DNA of 42,148 bases, taken from the NCBI GenBank assembly GCA_947476825.1, contig CANJRV010000018.1:1-42148 (forward strand), in the 5' to 3' direction. Made by a program: the position numbers and the translations under genes. Under the pieces are notes generated by a model. The model was not told the origin of the DNA, did not search any database, and saw only the letters and a program-made list of their open reading frames with translations. Origin of the DNA: Bacteroidota bacterium (GTDB taxonomy: Bacteria; Bacteroidota; Bacteroidia; Chitinophagales; Chitinophagaceae). Numbering within the stretch: the first letter of the stretch is position 1; the number at the start of each line of letters is the position of its first letter. Below, piece after piece: positions 8,901 through 17,828 of this stretch.

Positions 8901-9299
8901 TTATAATTTTGAAATGGCAGCTATAATAGCTACAACAATAAATAAGGCGATTAAAGAGAGAAGTACAATAAATAAAATACCTATGATTTTGAAATACACC
9001 CTTAAATGATAAAGTGCTTCATATATTTTGGTTGAATTTTCTTGTTCAATACCCATTTTTAAAAACTTGCCGTAATTGAGTAAGTTGATTGCCATGTATA
9101 AACTAATCGCTCCTGAAACAATAAATCCCAAAAAACTTAGCACAACAAGAGGGTTTCCTTTGATACCACCAACTGCAAACTGGAAGAAGCTTAATATCAA
9201 ATTGACAATACTGATGATTCCTGAATATTTAGCCCATGACACAGTTTGCATCATGTGTAACTTGCTAGATTCACTGAGAACATTTTTACTTTCTTCCAT
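8901..9299 (-). CDS. DUF5362-like membrane protein, second of three paralogues
   Basis: Protein of 132 residues with about four hydrophobic segments. Key shared features are the start of the first membrane helix, VSWAKYSGIISIVNLILSF, the short loop LLNYGKFLKMGIEQ, and the closing helix FKIIGILFIVLLSLIALFI. It lies 5 bases after the first paralogue and 8 bases before the third, on the same strand, so all three should be one transcript. The divergence between copies is large, which argues for an old duplication with specialised partners rather than a recent one. Function not known; interaction among the three (a hetero-oligomer) is a guess. Confidence 0.8.
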   Translation of the reverse strand: MEESKNVLSESSKLHMMQTVSWAKYSGIISIVNLILSFFQFAVGGIKGNPLVVLSFLGFIVSGAISLYMAINLLNYGKFLKMGIEQENSTKIYEALYHLRVYFKIIGILFIVLLSLIALFIVVAIIAAISKL

Positions 9300-9304
9300 A
9301 TAAT

Positions 9305-9730
9305 TTAATTAAAAGAACTTGCTGCGGTTATAAGTCCAACAAGTGCTAGGACACCATAAATGCAAATTAAAATGATGGTGACAATGCCTATGTACAAGAA
9401 GCAGTTCTTTAATGATTTTAAAGATTTATTGAATAGAACTTGGTCAGCATTTGTAACTGCCATTTTCATCCATTTGCCAAATCTAAACAAAGCTAAAACT
9501 GGATAAATATAAATACCAACAAAGCCAAGATAAATTAAACCTAGCATAGGACCAAATCCACCAAATCGTGTAAAATAGATAGACATTCCAATGGAGACTA
9601 ATATTAAAAGTCCTAAAACTACAAAACCAATAATGCCTAAAAATTTCGCCCATTTAGAAATTTCTTTGCATTGAAAAATCGCTTCATCGTCTAGGCTTAA
9701 TTGGAATAGTGATTGTTCGTTTTGCATCAT
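9305..9730 (-). CDS. DUF5362-like membrane protein, first of three paralogues
   Basis: Protein of 141 residues and the first gene of the three-paralogue run. It shows the same order as its neighbours: charged N-terminus, ISKWAKFLGIIGFVVLGLL as first membrane segment, a Gly-rich middle segment, the loop ALFRFGKWMKMAVTNADQ, and a last helix FLYIGIVTIILICIYGVL. Its gene starts 65 bases after the stop of proS on the same strand, so it may be read from the proS promoter. A start choice exists between two adjacent ATG codons (9730 or 9727). No enzymatic motif is seen. Confidence 0.8.
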   Translation of the reverse strand: MMQNEQSLFQLSLDDEAIFQCKEISKWAKFLGIIGFVVLGLLILVSIGMSIYFTRFGGFGPMLGLIYLGFVGIYIYPVLALFRFGKWMKMAVTNADQVLFNKSLKSLKNCFLYIGIVTIILICIYGVLALVGLITAASSFN

Positions 9731-9795
9731 CGTTCAAAAATAATTAAAAAGTGGATAATTTTTATCGGCAAAAAGGAAAAGGAATATTTGTATAT

Positions 9796-11274
9796 TTAAT
9801 ACGCTCTGGCAAACAAAACCCTTTGTGAACTAGGCTTTCCAGTAAGGATACAATTTCCATTTTCTAAAGGATTGCCCAAAGGAATACAACGTATGGTGGC
9901 TTTCGTTTTTTCTTTAATCTGATTTTCCGTTTCTGCTGTTCCATCCCAATGCGCACTAATAAAACCAGTCGTTGTGTCTAACACTTCTATAAATTCTTCC
10001 CATGAAGTCACAGCAGTAATATGTGTGGTTTGAAATTCTTGTGCTTTTTGGAAAATAGAATGTTGAATTTCATCCAATAGATTTTCTATTGTATTTGCTA
10101 TTCCATCAATGGGCATAGCCTCTTTGGTTTTTGTATCTCGGCGAGCAACCTCTACCACATTATTCTCAATGTCTTTCAAGCCAATAGCAATTCGAACTGG
10201 AATTCCTTTCATTTCATACTCGGCAAATTTCCATCCTGGTCGGTTATTTTCATTTGCATCATATTTTACTTTGATATTTTTCGCTTTCAATGAATTTAAA
10301 ATCTCAGTAGCTTTTGCATCAATAACAGGTTTGCTTTCTTCGCCTTTATAAATAGGAACAATTACCACTTGAATTGGCGCTAATTTTGGAGGTAATATTA
10401 AACCTTGATCATCACTATGCGCCATCACTAATGCACCGATAAGTCGTGTTGACACGCCCCAGGAAGTTGCCCAAACCAATTCTGATTTATTTTCCTTATT
10501 GATAAAAGTAACATCAAAAGCTTTTGCGAAATTTTGACCTAAAAAATGCGATGTGCCAGCTTGTAATGCTTTTCCATCTTGCATGAGCGCTTCTATTGTA
10601 TAGGTGTCTTCCGCACCAGCAAAACGTTCACTTGCACTTTTTACACCTTGTATTACAGGTAATGCCATCCAATCTTCTGCAAAAGAAGCATAGATATTAA
10701 TCATCTGCTTTGTTTCATGTATTGCTTCTTCTTCGGTCGCATGTGCAGTATGACCTTCTTGCCATAGAAATTCTGTTGTTCTAAGAAAAAGGCGAGTGCG
10801 CATTTCCCATCGAACTACATTTGCCCATTGATTAATCAGTATGGGTAAATCTCTGTAGGATTGTATCCATTTTTTGTAAGTATTCCAAATAATTGCTTCT
10901 GATGTAGGGCGTACAACTAATTCTTCTTCTAATTTTGCTTCAGGATCAACAATTAGTTTGCTTGGATTGGAAGGGTCATTTTTTAATCTATAATGCGTTA
11001 CAACAGCACATTCTTTTGCAAAGCCTTCAGCATTTTTTTCTTCTGCTTCAAACAAACTTTTAGGTACAAATAATGGGAAGTAAGCATTTTCATGTCCAGT
11101 TTCTTTAAATTTTTTATCCAGAACTTGCTGCATATTTTCCCAAAGGGCATACCCATAAGGTTTAATGACCATGCAACCACGAACGGCGCTATAATCGGCA
11201 AGTCCGGCTTTAATGATTAGGTCATTATACCATTGGCTATAATCTTCATTTCTTGATGTAATTGCTTTACTCAT
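9796..11274 (-). CDS. proS: Prolyl-tRNA synthetase
   Basis: Class II aminoacyl-tRNA synthetase that charges tRNA-Pro. The 492-residue length and the lack of the large bacterial INS editing insert place it in the archaeal/eukaryotic-like ProS group, which is normal for Bacteroidota. Recognisable blocks are [14 protein letters not shown] (motif 1 region), [15 protein letters not shown], the motif-2 region [20 protein letters not shown] followed by HTAHAT, and the motif-3 region [20 protein letters not shown]. The C-terminus holds the anticodon-binding domain (from about residue 300) and the zinc-like terminal domain ending in FARAY. The ATG at 11274 is the natural start. Confidence 0.97.
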   Translation of the reverse strand: MSKAITSRNEDYSQWYNDLIIKAGLADYSAVRGCMVIKPYGYALWENMQQVLDKKFKETGHENAYFPLFVPKSLFEAEEKNAEGFAKECAVVTHYRLKNDPSNPSKLIVDPEAKLEEELVVRPTSEAIIWNTYKKWIQSYRDLPILINQWANVVRWEMRTRLFLRTTEFLWQEGHTAHATEEEAIHETKQMINIYASFAEDWMALPVIQGVKSASERFAGAEDTYTIEALMQDGKALQAGTSHFLGQNFAKAFDVTFINKENKSELVWATSWGVSTRLIGALVMAHSDDQGLILPPKLAPIQVVIVPIYKGEESKPVIDAKATEILNSLKAKNIKVKYDANENNRPGWKFAEYEMKGIPVRIAIGLKDIENNVVEVARRDTKTKEAMPIDGIANTIENLLDEIQHSIFQKAQEFQTTHITAVTSWEEFIEVLDTTTGFISAHWDGTAETENQIKEKTKATIRCIPLGNPLENGNCILTGKPSSQRVLFARAY

Positions 11275-11531
11275 ACAATATATTCGGCTATTAAATAGGT
11301 GATTTCTAGGCGGTAAAATAACAGAATCTTTCTCACCTCACATAATCTATTTGTTTCAAAATGAATTTATATTTTACTCTAAATCCCAATGGTCTTTCCA
11401 AAGTACTTTCTAGCAAATATTTATATTATGTTAATGCTTCTTTTTTTTAAGGATTAAGTTTAACTTATTTTGTAGTTGTGGGTCGAAGGCAGTAATTTCG
11501 AAAACGATTTTAAAATTATAAATTATTTAAA
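11275..11531. other. Divergent intergenic region, no gene seen
   Basis: This 257-base gap separates the divergent proS (minus) and the Gly/Tyr-rich secreted protein gene (plus), so it must carry promoters for both. It is very AT-rich. No exact TAnnTTTG box with a correctly spaced TTTG was found on either strand, and no open frame or strong hairpin stands out. Confidence 0.4.
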
Positions 11532-13055
11532 ATGAAAAAAGTACTTGCTCTATTACTAATTATTTTCTTTTTTAGTTTAAACACTATTCAAGCTCAATTT
11601 AATGATGACATTTATATGAATGGATCATCTAGTACTCAACAAGAAGATAAGGATGTTCAACCGAATTCTTCTCAAAATGAGCAAAATAGGTCAAACAATG
11701 CTGATAATTATTCTAATGCCAATTCTAATTATCAGTCCAATCAAAGTCAAAATTTTGATGATGATGACTATATAGATTTCGATGATGATGAGTATTATTA
11801 TGCAAGTCGATTGAGAAGATTCAATCGCCATTTTTGGACATTTTCTTATTACAGTAGTTTTTACATAGATCCTTATTGGTGGGACTGGAATTACAGTTAT
11901 CCATCTTGGTCTATTGGTTGGGGCAATCCAACCTGGTATGGTGGCAATTCTTACAATTATTACAACGGTTATGGTAATTCATGGTATATAGGTTTTGGCT
12001 ACAACCCTTATACAAATTGGGGTTATGGCGGTGGATGGAATATGGGTCATTGTGGATGGGGTAACAATTGGGGTTATGGGAATGGTATTTATAATGGTTA
12101 TGGAAATGGGTACTATAATGGTTATGGTAATGGATATTACAACGGGTATTATAATGGTTATTGGGATGGATATAATAATGGTTATTATGACAATAATTAT
12201 ACTGGTGGACGTTCAAGTAATTATAGATACGGACCTCGATCTTCTGTAAGCAATGAGGTTACATTACACCGACCAGAGCGAAAAAGAGATATGGAAATTA
12301 ATACAACAATTAGAAATAATACTTCTACTAATTTGAATCTGGAAAGAAACAAAGTAAATTCTAGCACCAGCCCAATTCGTGCGAATGAAAATGCTAGAAA
12401 GTATGATGCTAGAAATAGTAATCAGGAGGTAAATAGTTCACTTCAAAGTCCAGCACATAATACAATTGATGCTAGGAAAGTGCAAACGAATAGTTCTCCT
12501 AGGCTTATTCAAGAAACAAATCGTCAGTCTAGTAATTCGATGAATACAACAACGACAACAACACAAAGACAAGGGGGGCAAGATAGAACGCAACAAACAA
12601 ATCAACAGATTGCGACACCAGGTCAAACAAGAAAAAATGCTGAGCCACAACGCAATACAGAAATGCAAGAAAGACAGCGTGCTGAGCAACAACGTAATGT
12701 TGAGATGCAAGAAAGACAACGTGCTGAACAACAACGTAATGTTGAAATGCAAGAAAGACAACGTGCTGAGCAACAACGTAATGTTGAGATGCAAGAAAGA
12801 CAACGCGCTGAGCAACAACGTAATAATGAGATGCAAGAAGGACAACGCGCAAAACAACAACGTAATGCTGAAATGCAAGCAAGACAGCGTGCAGAACAAC
12901 AATCTCGTCAAGAGCCACGTAGAGAAAGTAGAGAATCAACACAAGAAGCACCAAGACGAGAAAATCATCAAGAACGACCTCGCCAAGAATCACCTCGTAT
13001 GAATATGCCTTCAGCTCCTCCTTCGAACAGCGGAGGATCTGGAAGACGACGATAG
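11532..13055 (+). CDS. Secreted low-complexity protein: Gly/Tyr/Asn-rich centre, coiled-coil repeat tail
   Basis: Protein of 507 residues that is not recognised as an enzyme. Signal peptide residues 1-21 (ending in IQAQ). Residues ~30-90 are Asn/Ser/Gln and then Asp-rich. Residues ~95-235 are rich in Trp, Tyr, Gly and Asn with repeats such as YNGYGNGYYNGY, suggesting an aromatic, flexible or adhesive segment. Residues 375-458 are six copies of a 14-residue unit, consensus NVEMQERQRAEQQR, two heptads long and thus likely a charged coiled coil. The end is Arg/Pro-rich. It lies 51 bases before an outer-membrane porin-like gene on the same strand, so a cell-surface role is plausible. Function not assigned. 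Confidence 0.8.
   Translation: MKKVLALLLIIFFFSLNTIQAQFNDDIYMNGSSSTQQEDKDVQPNSSQNEQNRSNNADNYSNANSNYQSNQSQNFDDDDYIDFDDDEYYYASRLRRFNRHFWTFSYYSSFYIDPYWWDWNYSYPSWSIGWGNPTWYGGNSYNYYNGYGNSWYIGFGYNPYTNWGYGGGWNMGHCGWGNNWGYGNGIYNGYGNGYYNGYGNGYYNGYYNGYWDGYNNGYYDNNYTGGRSSNYRYGPRSSVSNEVTLHRPERKRDMEINTTIRNNTSTNLNLERNKVNSSTSPIRANENARKYDARNSNQEVNSSLQSPAHNTIDARKVQTNSSPRLIQETNRQSSNSMNTTTTTTQRQGGQDRTQQTNQQIATPGQTRKNAEPQRNTEMQERQRAEQQRNVEMQERQRAEQQRNVEMQERQRAEQQRNVEMQERQRAEQQRNNEMQEGQRAKQQRNAEMQARQRAEQQSRQEPRRESRESTQEAPRRENHQERPRQESPRMNMPSAPPSNSGGSGRRR
12654..12905 (+). repeat. Six in-frame 42-bp tandem repeats
   Basis: Six consecutive 42-bp units within the secreted low-complexity gene, each encoding 14 residues on the pattern N-V/A/T/N-E-M-Q-E/A-R/G-Q-R-A-E/K-Q-Q-R. 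The central three units are nearly identical in DNA, while the first and the last two have drifted, as expected if copy number changes by slippage or unequal recombination in the middle. The unit is a multiple of three, so changes keep the frame. Confidence 0.95.
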
Positions 13056-13106
13056 TTCAGTTTTAACAATTAGAAAATATTATTAACGATTTCAATTTTA
13101 TAAAAA

Positions 13107-14624
13107 ATGAGTAAAAGTTTTTTTTGCTTACTTATTGTTATAGTCATAACTTGTAAAGCAACAATTGCACAAGATCAAACCGATGCACTACGTTATGGAT
13201 TTATTCAGTACCAAGGAACTGCTAGAGGAATGGGGATAGGATCTGCTCTTGGGAGTATTGGAGGTGATTTTAGTTCTTTATCCGTCAATCCCGCAGGCAT
13301 TGGTATTTACCGTAGCAATGAGCTTTCATTTTCTCCTTCTTTTTCCGTAAATAATAATACGTCGGACTATCTAGGTTCGAGTCTATCTTCAAATAGCTCT
13401 AAATTGAATTTATCGCATATAGGTTTGGTACTTACAAATGCTAAGAAAGGCAACTCTTATAGAAGGAGTAATTGGAAAACGGCTTCTTTTGCATTTGGTT
13501 TAAATCGCTTATTGACATTTAAAAATGAATATAGTTATTCGGGTAAAAACTATTCTAATTCTTTAATAGAGCGTTATGCAGAGGACTTTAATGCTCTTGG
13601 TGGGCTAAATGCAAATACATTGTCTGCTGTCAATTTCGCGGCATATTCCGCTTATCAAACTTATTTGATTGACAGAGATTTTTCTATTGGCGGAGATAGC
13701 AATAAAGCCAAAAGTTATGTGCCTTATGAGGACGGAATTCAACAAACAAAAAAGATTTTTCAATCCGGTGGAATGAATGAATTTGTCATTAGTGCAGGTG
13801 GAAATTATAAGGAAAAAATATTATTAGGTGCTACTTTGGGAATAGATAGAATTAGTTATAAAAGGTCATTACAATTTAACGAAGAAGATATTTCTGGAAA
13901 CCTGTCTAATAATTTTAAATTCATGCATTTTACAGAGAATTTGAAAACGGAAGGTACTGGTGTAAATCTAAAAATTGGTGCAATTTTCAAACCCGTTTTA
14001 AATTTTAGGTTTGGGATTGCTTTACATACGCCAACTGCATTTGACATGAAAGATAGTTCATCTATTACCATGGAATCACATACGGATAGTTTATTGAGTA
14101 ATCCGATTTCGAAATATGTTCAAGATACAGCTTTAGTTTTTAATTATACTCTTTATACCCCATATAAGGCAATTGCTAGTGCAACGGTTTTATTTAATAA
14201 TCATGGTTTTTTAACCGCTGATGTAGAATTTGTTGATTACTCTTCTATGAAATATGATTTTGGTACAGGTTATGAAAATGAAAGCTCGGCAATCAATCAA
14301 GTAATTAAAAATTCGTATAAGAGTACTGTAAATATTCGAATTGGAGCAGAAGCGAAATTTAAAGATTGGAGTGTTCGTGCTGGGTATGCAAACTATAGTA
14401 GTCCGGATAAGAAAAATCCATCTTACGGAGGAAAGACAGTTCTTTCAGGAGGAATAGGGTGTAGAGGTAAATATTGGTTTTTAGATGCAGCAGTCATGTA
14501 TAGTTTGCAAAATACCAAAGAGTTGCCTTATGTGCTTGCCAGGTCGAACGCCAATGTACAATCTGCAATAAGCAGTAATAATACAACGAATGTTGTACTA
14601 ACCTATGGTTGGAAATTTCAATAG
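13107..14624 (+). CDS. Outer-membrane transport protein, OmpP1/FadL-like
   Basis: Beta-barrel outer-membrane protein of 505 residues, of the group often labelled hemin receptor or OmpP1/FadL/TodX in Bacteroidota genomes. Signal peptide residues 1-21 (ending in TIAQ). The N-terminal hallmark TARGMGIGSALGSIGGD followed by SLSVNPAGIGIYRSNELSF is the conserved plug/hatch entry of this family. The rest alternates polar and hydrophobic residues as in beta strands, and the last residues (NVVLTYGWKFQ) end in an aromatic-containing strand suited to BAM insertion. The family moves hydrophobic or small molecules; the actual substrate cannot be read. Probably co-transcribed with the preceding gene. Confidence 0.85.
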   Translation: MSKSFFCLLIVIVITCKATIAQDQTDALRYGFIQYQGTARGMGIGSALGSIGGDFSSLSVNPAGIGIYRSNELSFSPSFSVNNNTSDYLGSSLSSNSSKLNLSHIGLVLTNAKKGNSYRRSNWKTASFAFGLNRLLTFKNEYSYSGKNYSNSLIERYAEDFNALGGLNANTLSAVNFAAYSAYQTYLIDRDFSIGGDSNKAKSYVPYEDGIQQTKKIFQSGGMNEFVISAGGNYKEKILLGATLGIDRISYKRSLQFNEEDISGNLSNNFKFMHFTENLKTEGTGVNLKIGAIFKPVLNFRFGIALHTPTAFDMKDSSSITMESHTDSLLSNPISKYVQDTALVFNYTLYTPYKAIASATVLFNNHGFLTADVEFVDYSSMKYDFGTGYENESSAINQVIKNSYKSTVNIRIGAEAKFKDWSVRAGYANYSSPDKKNPSYGGKTVLSGGIGCRGKYWFLDAAVMYSLQNTKELPYVLARSNANVQSAISSNNTTNVVLTYGWKFQ

Positions 14625-14689
14625 ATAAATGAGTTGTTCGTAAATGAAGTATTTGATTCGTTTGCAACTTTTTCTTTCTACTATTTATT

Positions 14690-14697
14690 TATGTTTA
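14690..14697 (+). promoter_or_regulatory. Possible -7 box of the RNase P RNA gene
   Basis: TATGTTTA at 14690-14697 is one base off the Bacteroidota -7 consensus TAnnTTTG and lies about 10 bases before the RNA 5' end. The nearest upstream TTTG (14661-14664) is 25 bases away, longer than the usual spacing, so the assignment is weak. Confidence 0.3.
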
Positions 14698-14707
14698 TCT
14701 TCGCTTG

Positions 14708-15071
14708 ACTGCAAGTTCTGCTATCGCCATATTTATTTATGGAGGAAAGTCTGGACAGTAAAGAGCAATGTACCACCTAACAGATGGTGCCGCATGTAAA
14801 TGACGGCAAGAGAGTGCCACAGAAAATAACCGTCTCCTTAGCGATAAGGAGATAAGGGTGAAAAAGTGAGGTAAGAGCTCACATTCTGCGAAAGTAATTT
14901 TGTAGAAGGGTAAACCTTACATACTGAAATGTCAAATAAGTGAATGCTTGAGAGCTGCTCGCTCGATATTCATGGGTAGACAGATGGATGCAATCAGCGA
15001 TGTTTGCACTAGATAAATGATAGCTTTCATTCTTTTGAATGTATACAGAATCCGGCTTATGGGCTTGCAGT
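14708..15071 (+). ncRNA. rnpB: RNase P RNA (bacterial class A)
   Basis: Catalytic RNA that removes 5' leaders from tRNA precursors. Diagnostic conserved blocks are present in the right order and spacing: GAGGAAAGTCTGGACA at 14742-14757 (P4 5' side/J3-4), GTGCCACAGAAAATA around 14815-14829, and ACAGAATCCGGCTTA at 15045-15059 (P4 3' side). The terminal P1 helix is formed by CTGCAAG (14709-14715) with CTTGCAG (15064-15070), which fixes both ends. A T-run at 15071-15078 just after P1 would serve as terminator. tRNA-Val follows 75 bases downstream but has its own promoter. Confidence 0.95.
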
Positions 15072-15102
15072 TTTTTTTCTTTTAAAAAAAATCCATATAA
15101 AG

Positions 15103-15133
15103 TTTGCAGAAGAAAATACTTGCTCTATATTCG
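15103..15133 (+). promoter_or_regulatory. Promoter of tRNA-Val
   Basis: TTTG at 15103-15106 and TATATTCG at 15126-15133 are separated by 19 bases, matching the Bacteroidota pattern TTTG-N19-TAnnTTTG with a single mismatch. The expected start of transcription is then a few bases before the tRNA 5' end at 15146. Confidence 0.6.
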
Positions 15134-15145
15134 CACTCCCAAAAC

Positions 15146-15220
15146 GGGAGCATAGCTCAGCTGGTTCAGAGCATCTGCCTTACAAGCAGAGGGTCCGCGG
15201 TTCGAACCCGTGTGCTCCCA
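15146..15220 (+). tRNA. tRNA-Val(TAC)
   Basis: Full cloverleaf of 75 nt: acceptor GGGAGCA pairs with TGCTCCC (15213-15219), D-arm GCTC/GAGC, anticodon arm TCTGC/GCAGA around loop CTTACAA (anticodon TAC), and T-arm with TTCGAAC. CCA is not encoded. The 3' seven bases plus the terminator form the integration site of the downstream element; the copy retained here (attL) keeps the tRNA intact. Confidence 0.97.
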
Positions 15221-16796
15221 CCCAATAGGATAATCCTGACTCGTCGTCGGGATTATTTTTTTTGAACCCTATTGAAAGTCTTGATAGTTCTGCAATAGCG
15301 ACAAAAATAGAATTCACTCTTACGGTTCGACACTCATTGTTTTTCTTGTTATAAAACATTCCATCAGGAAAGATGAGGTATTGTAATTTTTGCTTTTCAA
15401 GATAATCGGCAGAATCCCATGCTGCATTGAGTTTGGAGGATAATTTAATAGCCTTATCGATGCATGTTTCAAGGTTCGACGACTTTTTAGGGAGTGATTC
15501 TAGTTTTTGAAAAATTTCTCTTTTTTCAATCTTGAATCGTTCATTGTATTTGTCGAAAAGTTCTTTTGATAATTCATCATTAATGAATTTTTCCTCTATT
15601 CGCTCTACCTTCTTTTCGATTTCATTTAATTGCTTATCGAGTATCAATTTTTCGTCATCTGAATCTTTGTGTAATTGAGCATAAGTATGCGTTATATATT
15701 TCTTAATGATACCATCAATACTTTCATTTACACTAACGGTGTATTCCTCTAATTCCTTTTTAAAAAGTTCATGAACAGCTTCAGCTCTCATATTTACACT
15801 ACAACCAAATGTACCGCACTTATAATAATACTTCTGATTTTTGGTAGCTTTATATCCTCTCATAAAACAACCACATTTTTCACATTTTAGAAAGTGCTTC
15901 AAGGGAATGCCATCATTTGGAATAGCTATTTTATAGCCTCCAGGATTTCCTTGTTTAACTTCATTTGCCTTTAGAAATAATTCTCTGCTTATTAATTTTT
16001 CATGGCTTCCATCAATAACTTTTCCTTCTAATAAATTATGTGAAATTAGCCCACAGTAAAAAGGATTTTTGATAATATCTGATACTCTTTGAGTAGCTAT
16101 TTTAACACCTTGTTTTTCAAGCCGGTTTTTAATTTCTACATGGCTGATTCCTTCTTTGGCTTTCCAAATAAAAATATTTTTTAGTTTCTTTCCTAACTCA
16201 TTCACAACTATCATTCGTTTACCATTTTGTTTGATATGGTCATAGCCCATTGGTGCATGTTGACACCATTCACCACGCAACAAAGCTTCACGCATTCCAG
16301 TAACGCATTTGTCCCTTCTTAACTCATTGTCAAAATCACTGAACACGAAATGAATATTCTGTTGTAATCGTCCGCTTGATGTCGTTGTATCTGTTGGTTG
16401 TGATACTGACTGAATAGTAACACCACTCTTTTTTAGTTGCTCTTTAATGTAAATGGCATTTGCACCGCTTCTACTAAAACGGTCAATACTGTAAACAACA
16501 ATCTGTGATATTTTTTCTTTACTCTTTTTGATAAATGCAAGCATCCGATTAAACTCTTTTCGCTCATCGTTCTTTGCACTTTCATAAGTACCACCGAAAC
16601 ATTCGATGATTTCAAAACCATTCTTCTCACAGAATTTCTCGCATAAATTTTTCTGTGTTACCAAACTCATGTTATTATTTGCTTGGTCTTTGGTAGATAC
16701 ACGAGTGTAAATAACACATTTGTTACCTATTGTGATATTCTTGACGCTTCCTTTAGCGAAGTTTTCAAATGCTATTACATTGTTCTTTGATTCCAT
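15180..16796 (-). CDS. Large serine recombinase (integrase of the element)
   Basis: Site-specific recombinase that cuts DNA through a 5'-phosphoserine link. Resolvase domain at residues ~26-165 with catalytic Ser34 in IYTRVSTKDQ and the Arg pair in SIDRFSRSG (Arg106, Arg109); recombinase domain ~175-285; zinc ribbon with C305, C308, C327 and C332; then a coiled coil (~350-445). The frame leaves the element, runs through attL and ends with TAA inside the anticodon arm of tRNA-Val on the other strand, giving the tail HGFEPRTLCL. In the excised circle the same frame would instead continue into the sequence left of attR (25018 down to 24911), giving a different 35-residue tail. Start ATG at 16796. 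Confidence 0.95.
   Translation of the reverse strand: MESKNNVIAFENFAKGSVKNITIGNKCVIYTRVSTKDQANNNMSLVTQKNLCEKFCEKNGFEIIECFGGTYESAKNDERKEFNRMLAFIKKSKEKISQIVVYSIDRFSRSGANAIYIKEQLKKSGVTIQSVSQPTDTTTSSGRLQQNIHFVFSDFDNELRRDKCVTGMREALLRGEWCQHAPMGYDHIKQNGKRMIVVNELGKKLKNIFIWKAKEGISHVEIKNRLEKQGVKIATQRVSDIIKNPFYCGLISHNLLEGKVIDGSHEKLISRELFLKANEVKQGNPGGYKIAIPNDGIPLKHFLKCEKCGCFMRGYKATKNQKYYYKCGTFGCSVNMRAEAVHELFKKELEEYTVSVNESIDGIIKKYITHTYAQLHKDSDDEKLILDKQLNEIEKKVERIEEKFINDELSKELFDKYNERFKIEKREIFQKLESLPKKSSNLETCIDKAIKLSSKLNAAWDSADYLEKQKLQYLIFPDGMFYNKKNNECRTVRVNSIFVAIAELSRLSIGFKKNNPDDESGLSYWVGAHGFEPRTLCL
15213..15254. repeat. attL: 42-bp direct repeat (left end of element)
   Basis: Perfect direct repeat of 25019-25060. 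It starts at the 3' acceptor strand of tRNA-Val (TGCTCCC) and runs to the end of the terminator stem (GTCGGGATT). Beyond it the two copies diverge, though GAAAG-nn-TTGATA recurs about 20 bases further right in both. Confidence 0.92.
15232..15263 (+). terminator. Intrinsic terminator of tRNA-Val
   Basis: AATCCTGAC (15232-15240) pairs with GTCGGGATT (15246-15254), one G-T wobble, around loop TCGTC, followed after one A by eight T residues (15256-15263). The stem is part of the att repeat, so a second copy with its own T-rich tail stands at 25038-25069. Confidence 0.8.
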
Positions 16797-16808
16797 GTCT
16801 GATTCTAT

Positions 16809-17051
16809 TTATGCTACTTGTTTAAGTGGCGTGGGTGTTATTTTAAAAGTTAGTTTTTCTTCTGAATTGGATTGTTCATTTTCAACTGCTGAAATGATAA
16901 GCCTTGAATAGCATTTAAGAATGTAACAATAATCCTCTAATTGTTGGTCAGACCAGTTTTGTAGTTCAGGTATTGCTTTCATTTCCATTATCATATTATT
17001 GTCAAATTCAGTTAAAGAATCTTCTTGTATTGTTTGGTTTGCAGGTTTCAT
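16809..17051 (-). CDS. Small acidic protein of unknown function
   Basis: Protein of 80 residues, acidic, with one likely amphipathic helix pair (NWSDQQLEDYCYILKCYSRL). It ends 12 bases before the recombinase ATG on the same strand, so it is probably translated from the same message. Its position resembles that of small directionality factors next to integrases, but it shows no helix-turn-helix, so that role is only a guess from context. I do not recognise the family. Confidence 0.6.
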   Translation of the reverse strand: MKPANQTIQEDSLTEFDNNMIMEMKAIPELQNWSDQQLEDYCYILKCYSRLIISAVENEQSNSEEKLTFKITPTPLKQVA

Positions 17052-17110
17052 TTGAGTGATTATTTTTCCGTTTTAAAAACATACTCATGAGACATACCGG
17101 CTAAAGTAAG

Positions 17111-17132
17111 ATGTTCCACGCTATGTTCCACG
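17111..17132. repeat. Pair of 10-bp direct repeats upstream of the small gene
   Basis: ATGTTCCACG occurs at 17111-17120 and again at 17123-17132, on the same strand with 12-base spacing (just over one helical turn). It lies in the 132-base gap upstream of the small gene and recombinase, where a regulator would bind. Confidence 0.6.
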
Positions 17133-17183
17133 ACTGGGTTAAATTATTTTTGAGGGAATAGGGATTTGGCTCTTGCAATTCAA

Positions 17184-17711
17184 TTATTGATTTACAAATA
17201 GGTTCATTTTACGGTAATAGGTCGGTGGCAATTCGCCATTAATCATCCATTCAGGAAGGGCATAGAAATACCCTTTAAAGCCTTTGACTTTAATTTTTAC
17301 TACTCTATTATTCTTGACAGCCTTTGTGAGAAACGCTGAAAAGTAACCACCCATATCATGTGAGATTCTCATACGTTCGTCAATTGGAATAAAATACTCT
17401 ATCATTTGTTGAGAGCGCATCGGTGCATTCTTTTCCAATAACACATAAATAATTTTGCTCACCCACGTCCAGTTTTCATTGTACTTGGTATTTAAAGCAA
17501 TGCCTTTGTGTTCTTGATGAACTTGGCCGCTCAATTTATTATTTCTAATAATTTCTTGAAGCCTGTAAATGGTTGCATCACGGTGGGCAAGTGTTAGATA
17601 AATAGATTTTTTGCCTAACTCATAGGCTTTAGAATATTGTTGCTTATTCTGTTCGATAATTCGCTTGACATAAACATCAGCGATTTCTTCTTTTGTTTGT
17701 TGGTTATTCAT
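17184..17711 (-). CDS. Unknown protein with winged-helix-like C-terminal half
   Basis: Protein of 175 residues. Residues 1-60 are a charged helix (EEIADVYVKRIIEQNKQQYSK). Residues ~80-165 read like a winged helix: TWVSKIIYVLLEKNAPMRSQQ (first helices), then IPIDERMRISHDMGGYFSAFLTKAV and the beta wing RVVKIKVKGFKGYFYALPEW. That suggests DNA binding, possibly regulation of the element. It does not overlap its neighbours and stands on the same strand as the recombinase. I cannot name the family. Confidence 0.7.
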   Translation of the reverse strand: MNNQQTKEEIADVYVKRIIEQNKQQYSKAYELGKKSIYLTLAHRDATIYRLQEIIRNNKLSGQVHQEHKGIALNTKYNENWTWVSKIIYVLLEKNAPMRSQQMIEYFIPIDERMRISHDMGGYFSAFLTKAVKNNRVVKIKVKGFKGYFYALPEWMINGELPPTYYRKMNLFVNQ

Positions 17712-17828
17712 GATTTGTATTTTCTACAAATATGAATTCGCTTTATACACATTTTCTATTAGTAAACTTCAAGGTTGAAGATAAAAATGACGAAAGGTGC
17801 ATGAGAAGATACACTTAATTTTCCTCTC

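Noticed and set aside
12654-12905. CRISPR-like regular spacing
   Set aside because: Units are contiguous, in frame and without unique spacers; they encode a coiled coil. No cas gene is present in the window.
12438-12993. Long minus-strand frames of 154-157 codons, and a plus frame at 12610-13002
   Set aside because: They are shadows of the 42-bp repeats in the real gene; any periodic DNA stays open in other frames.
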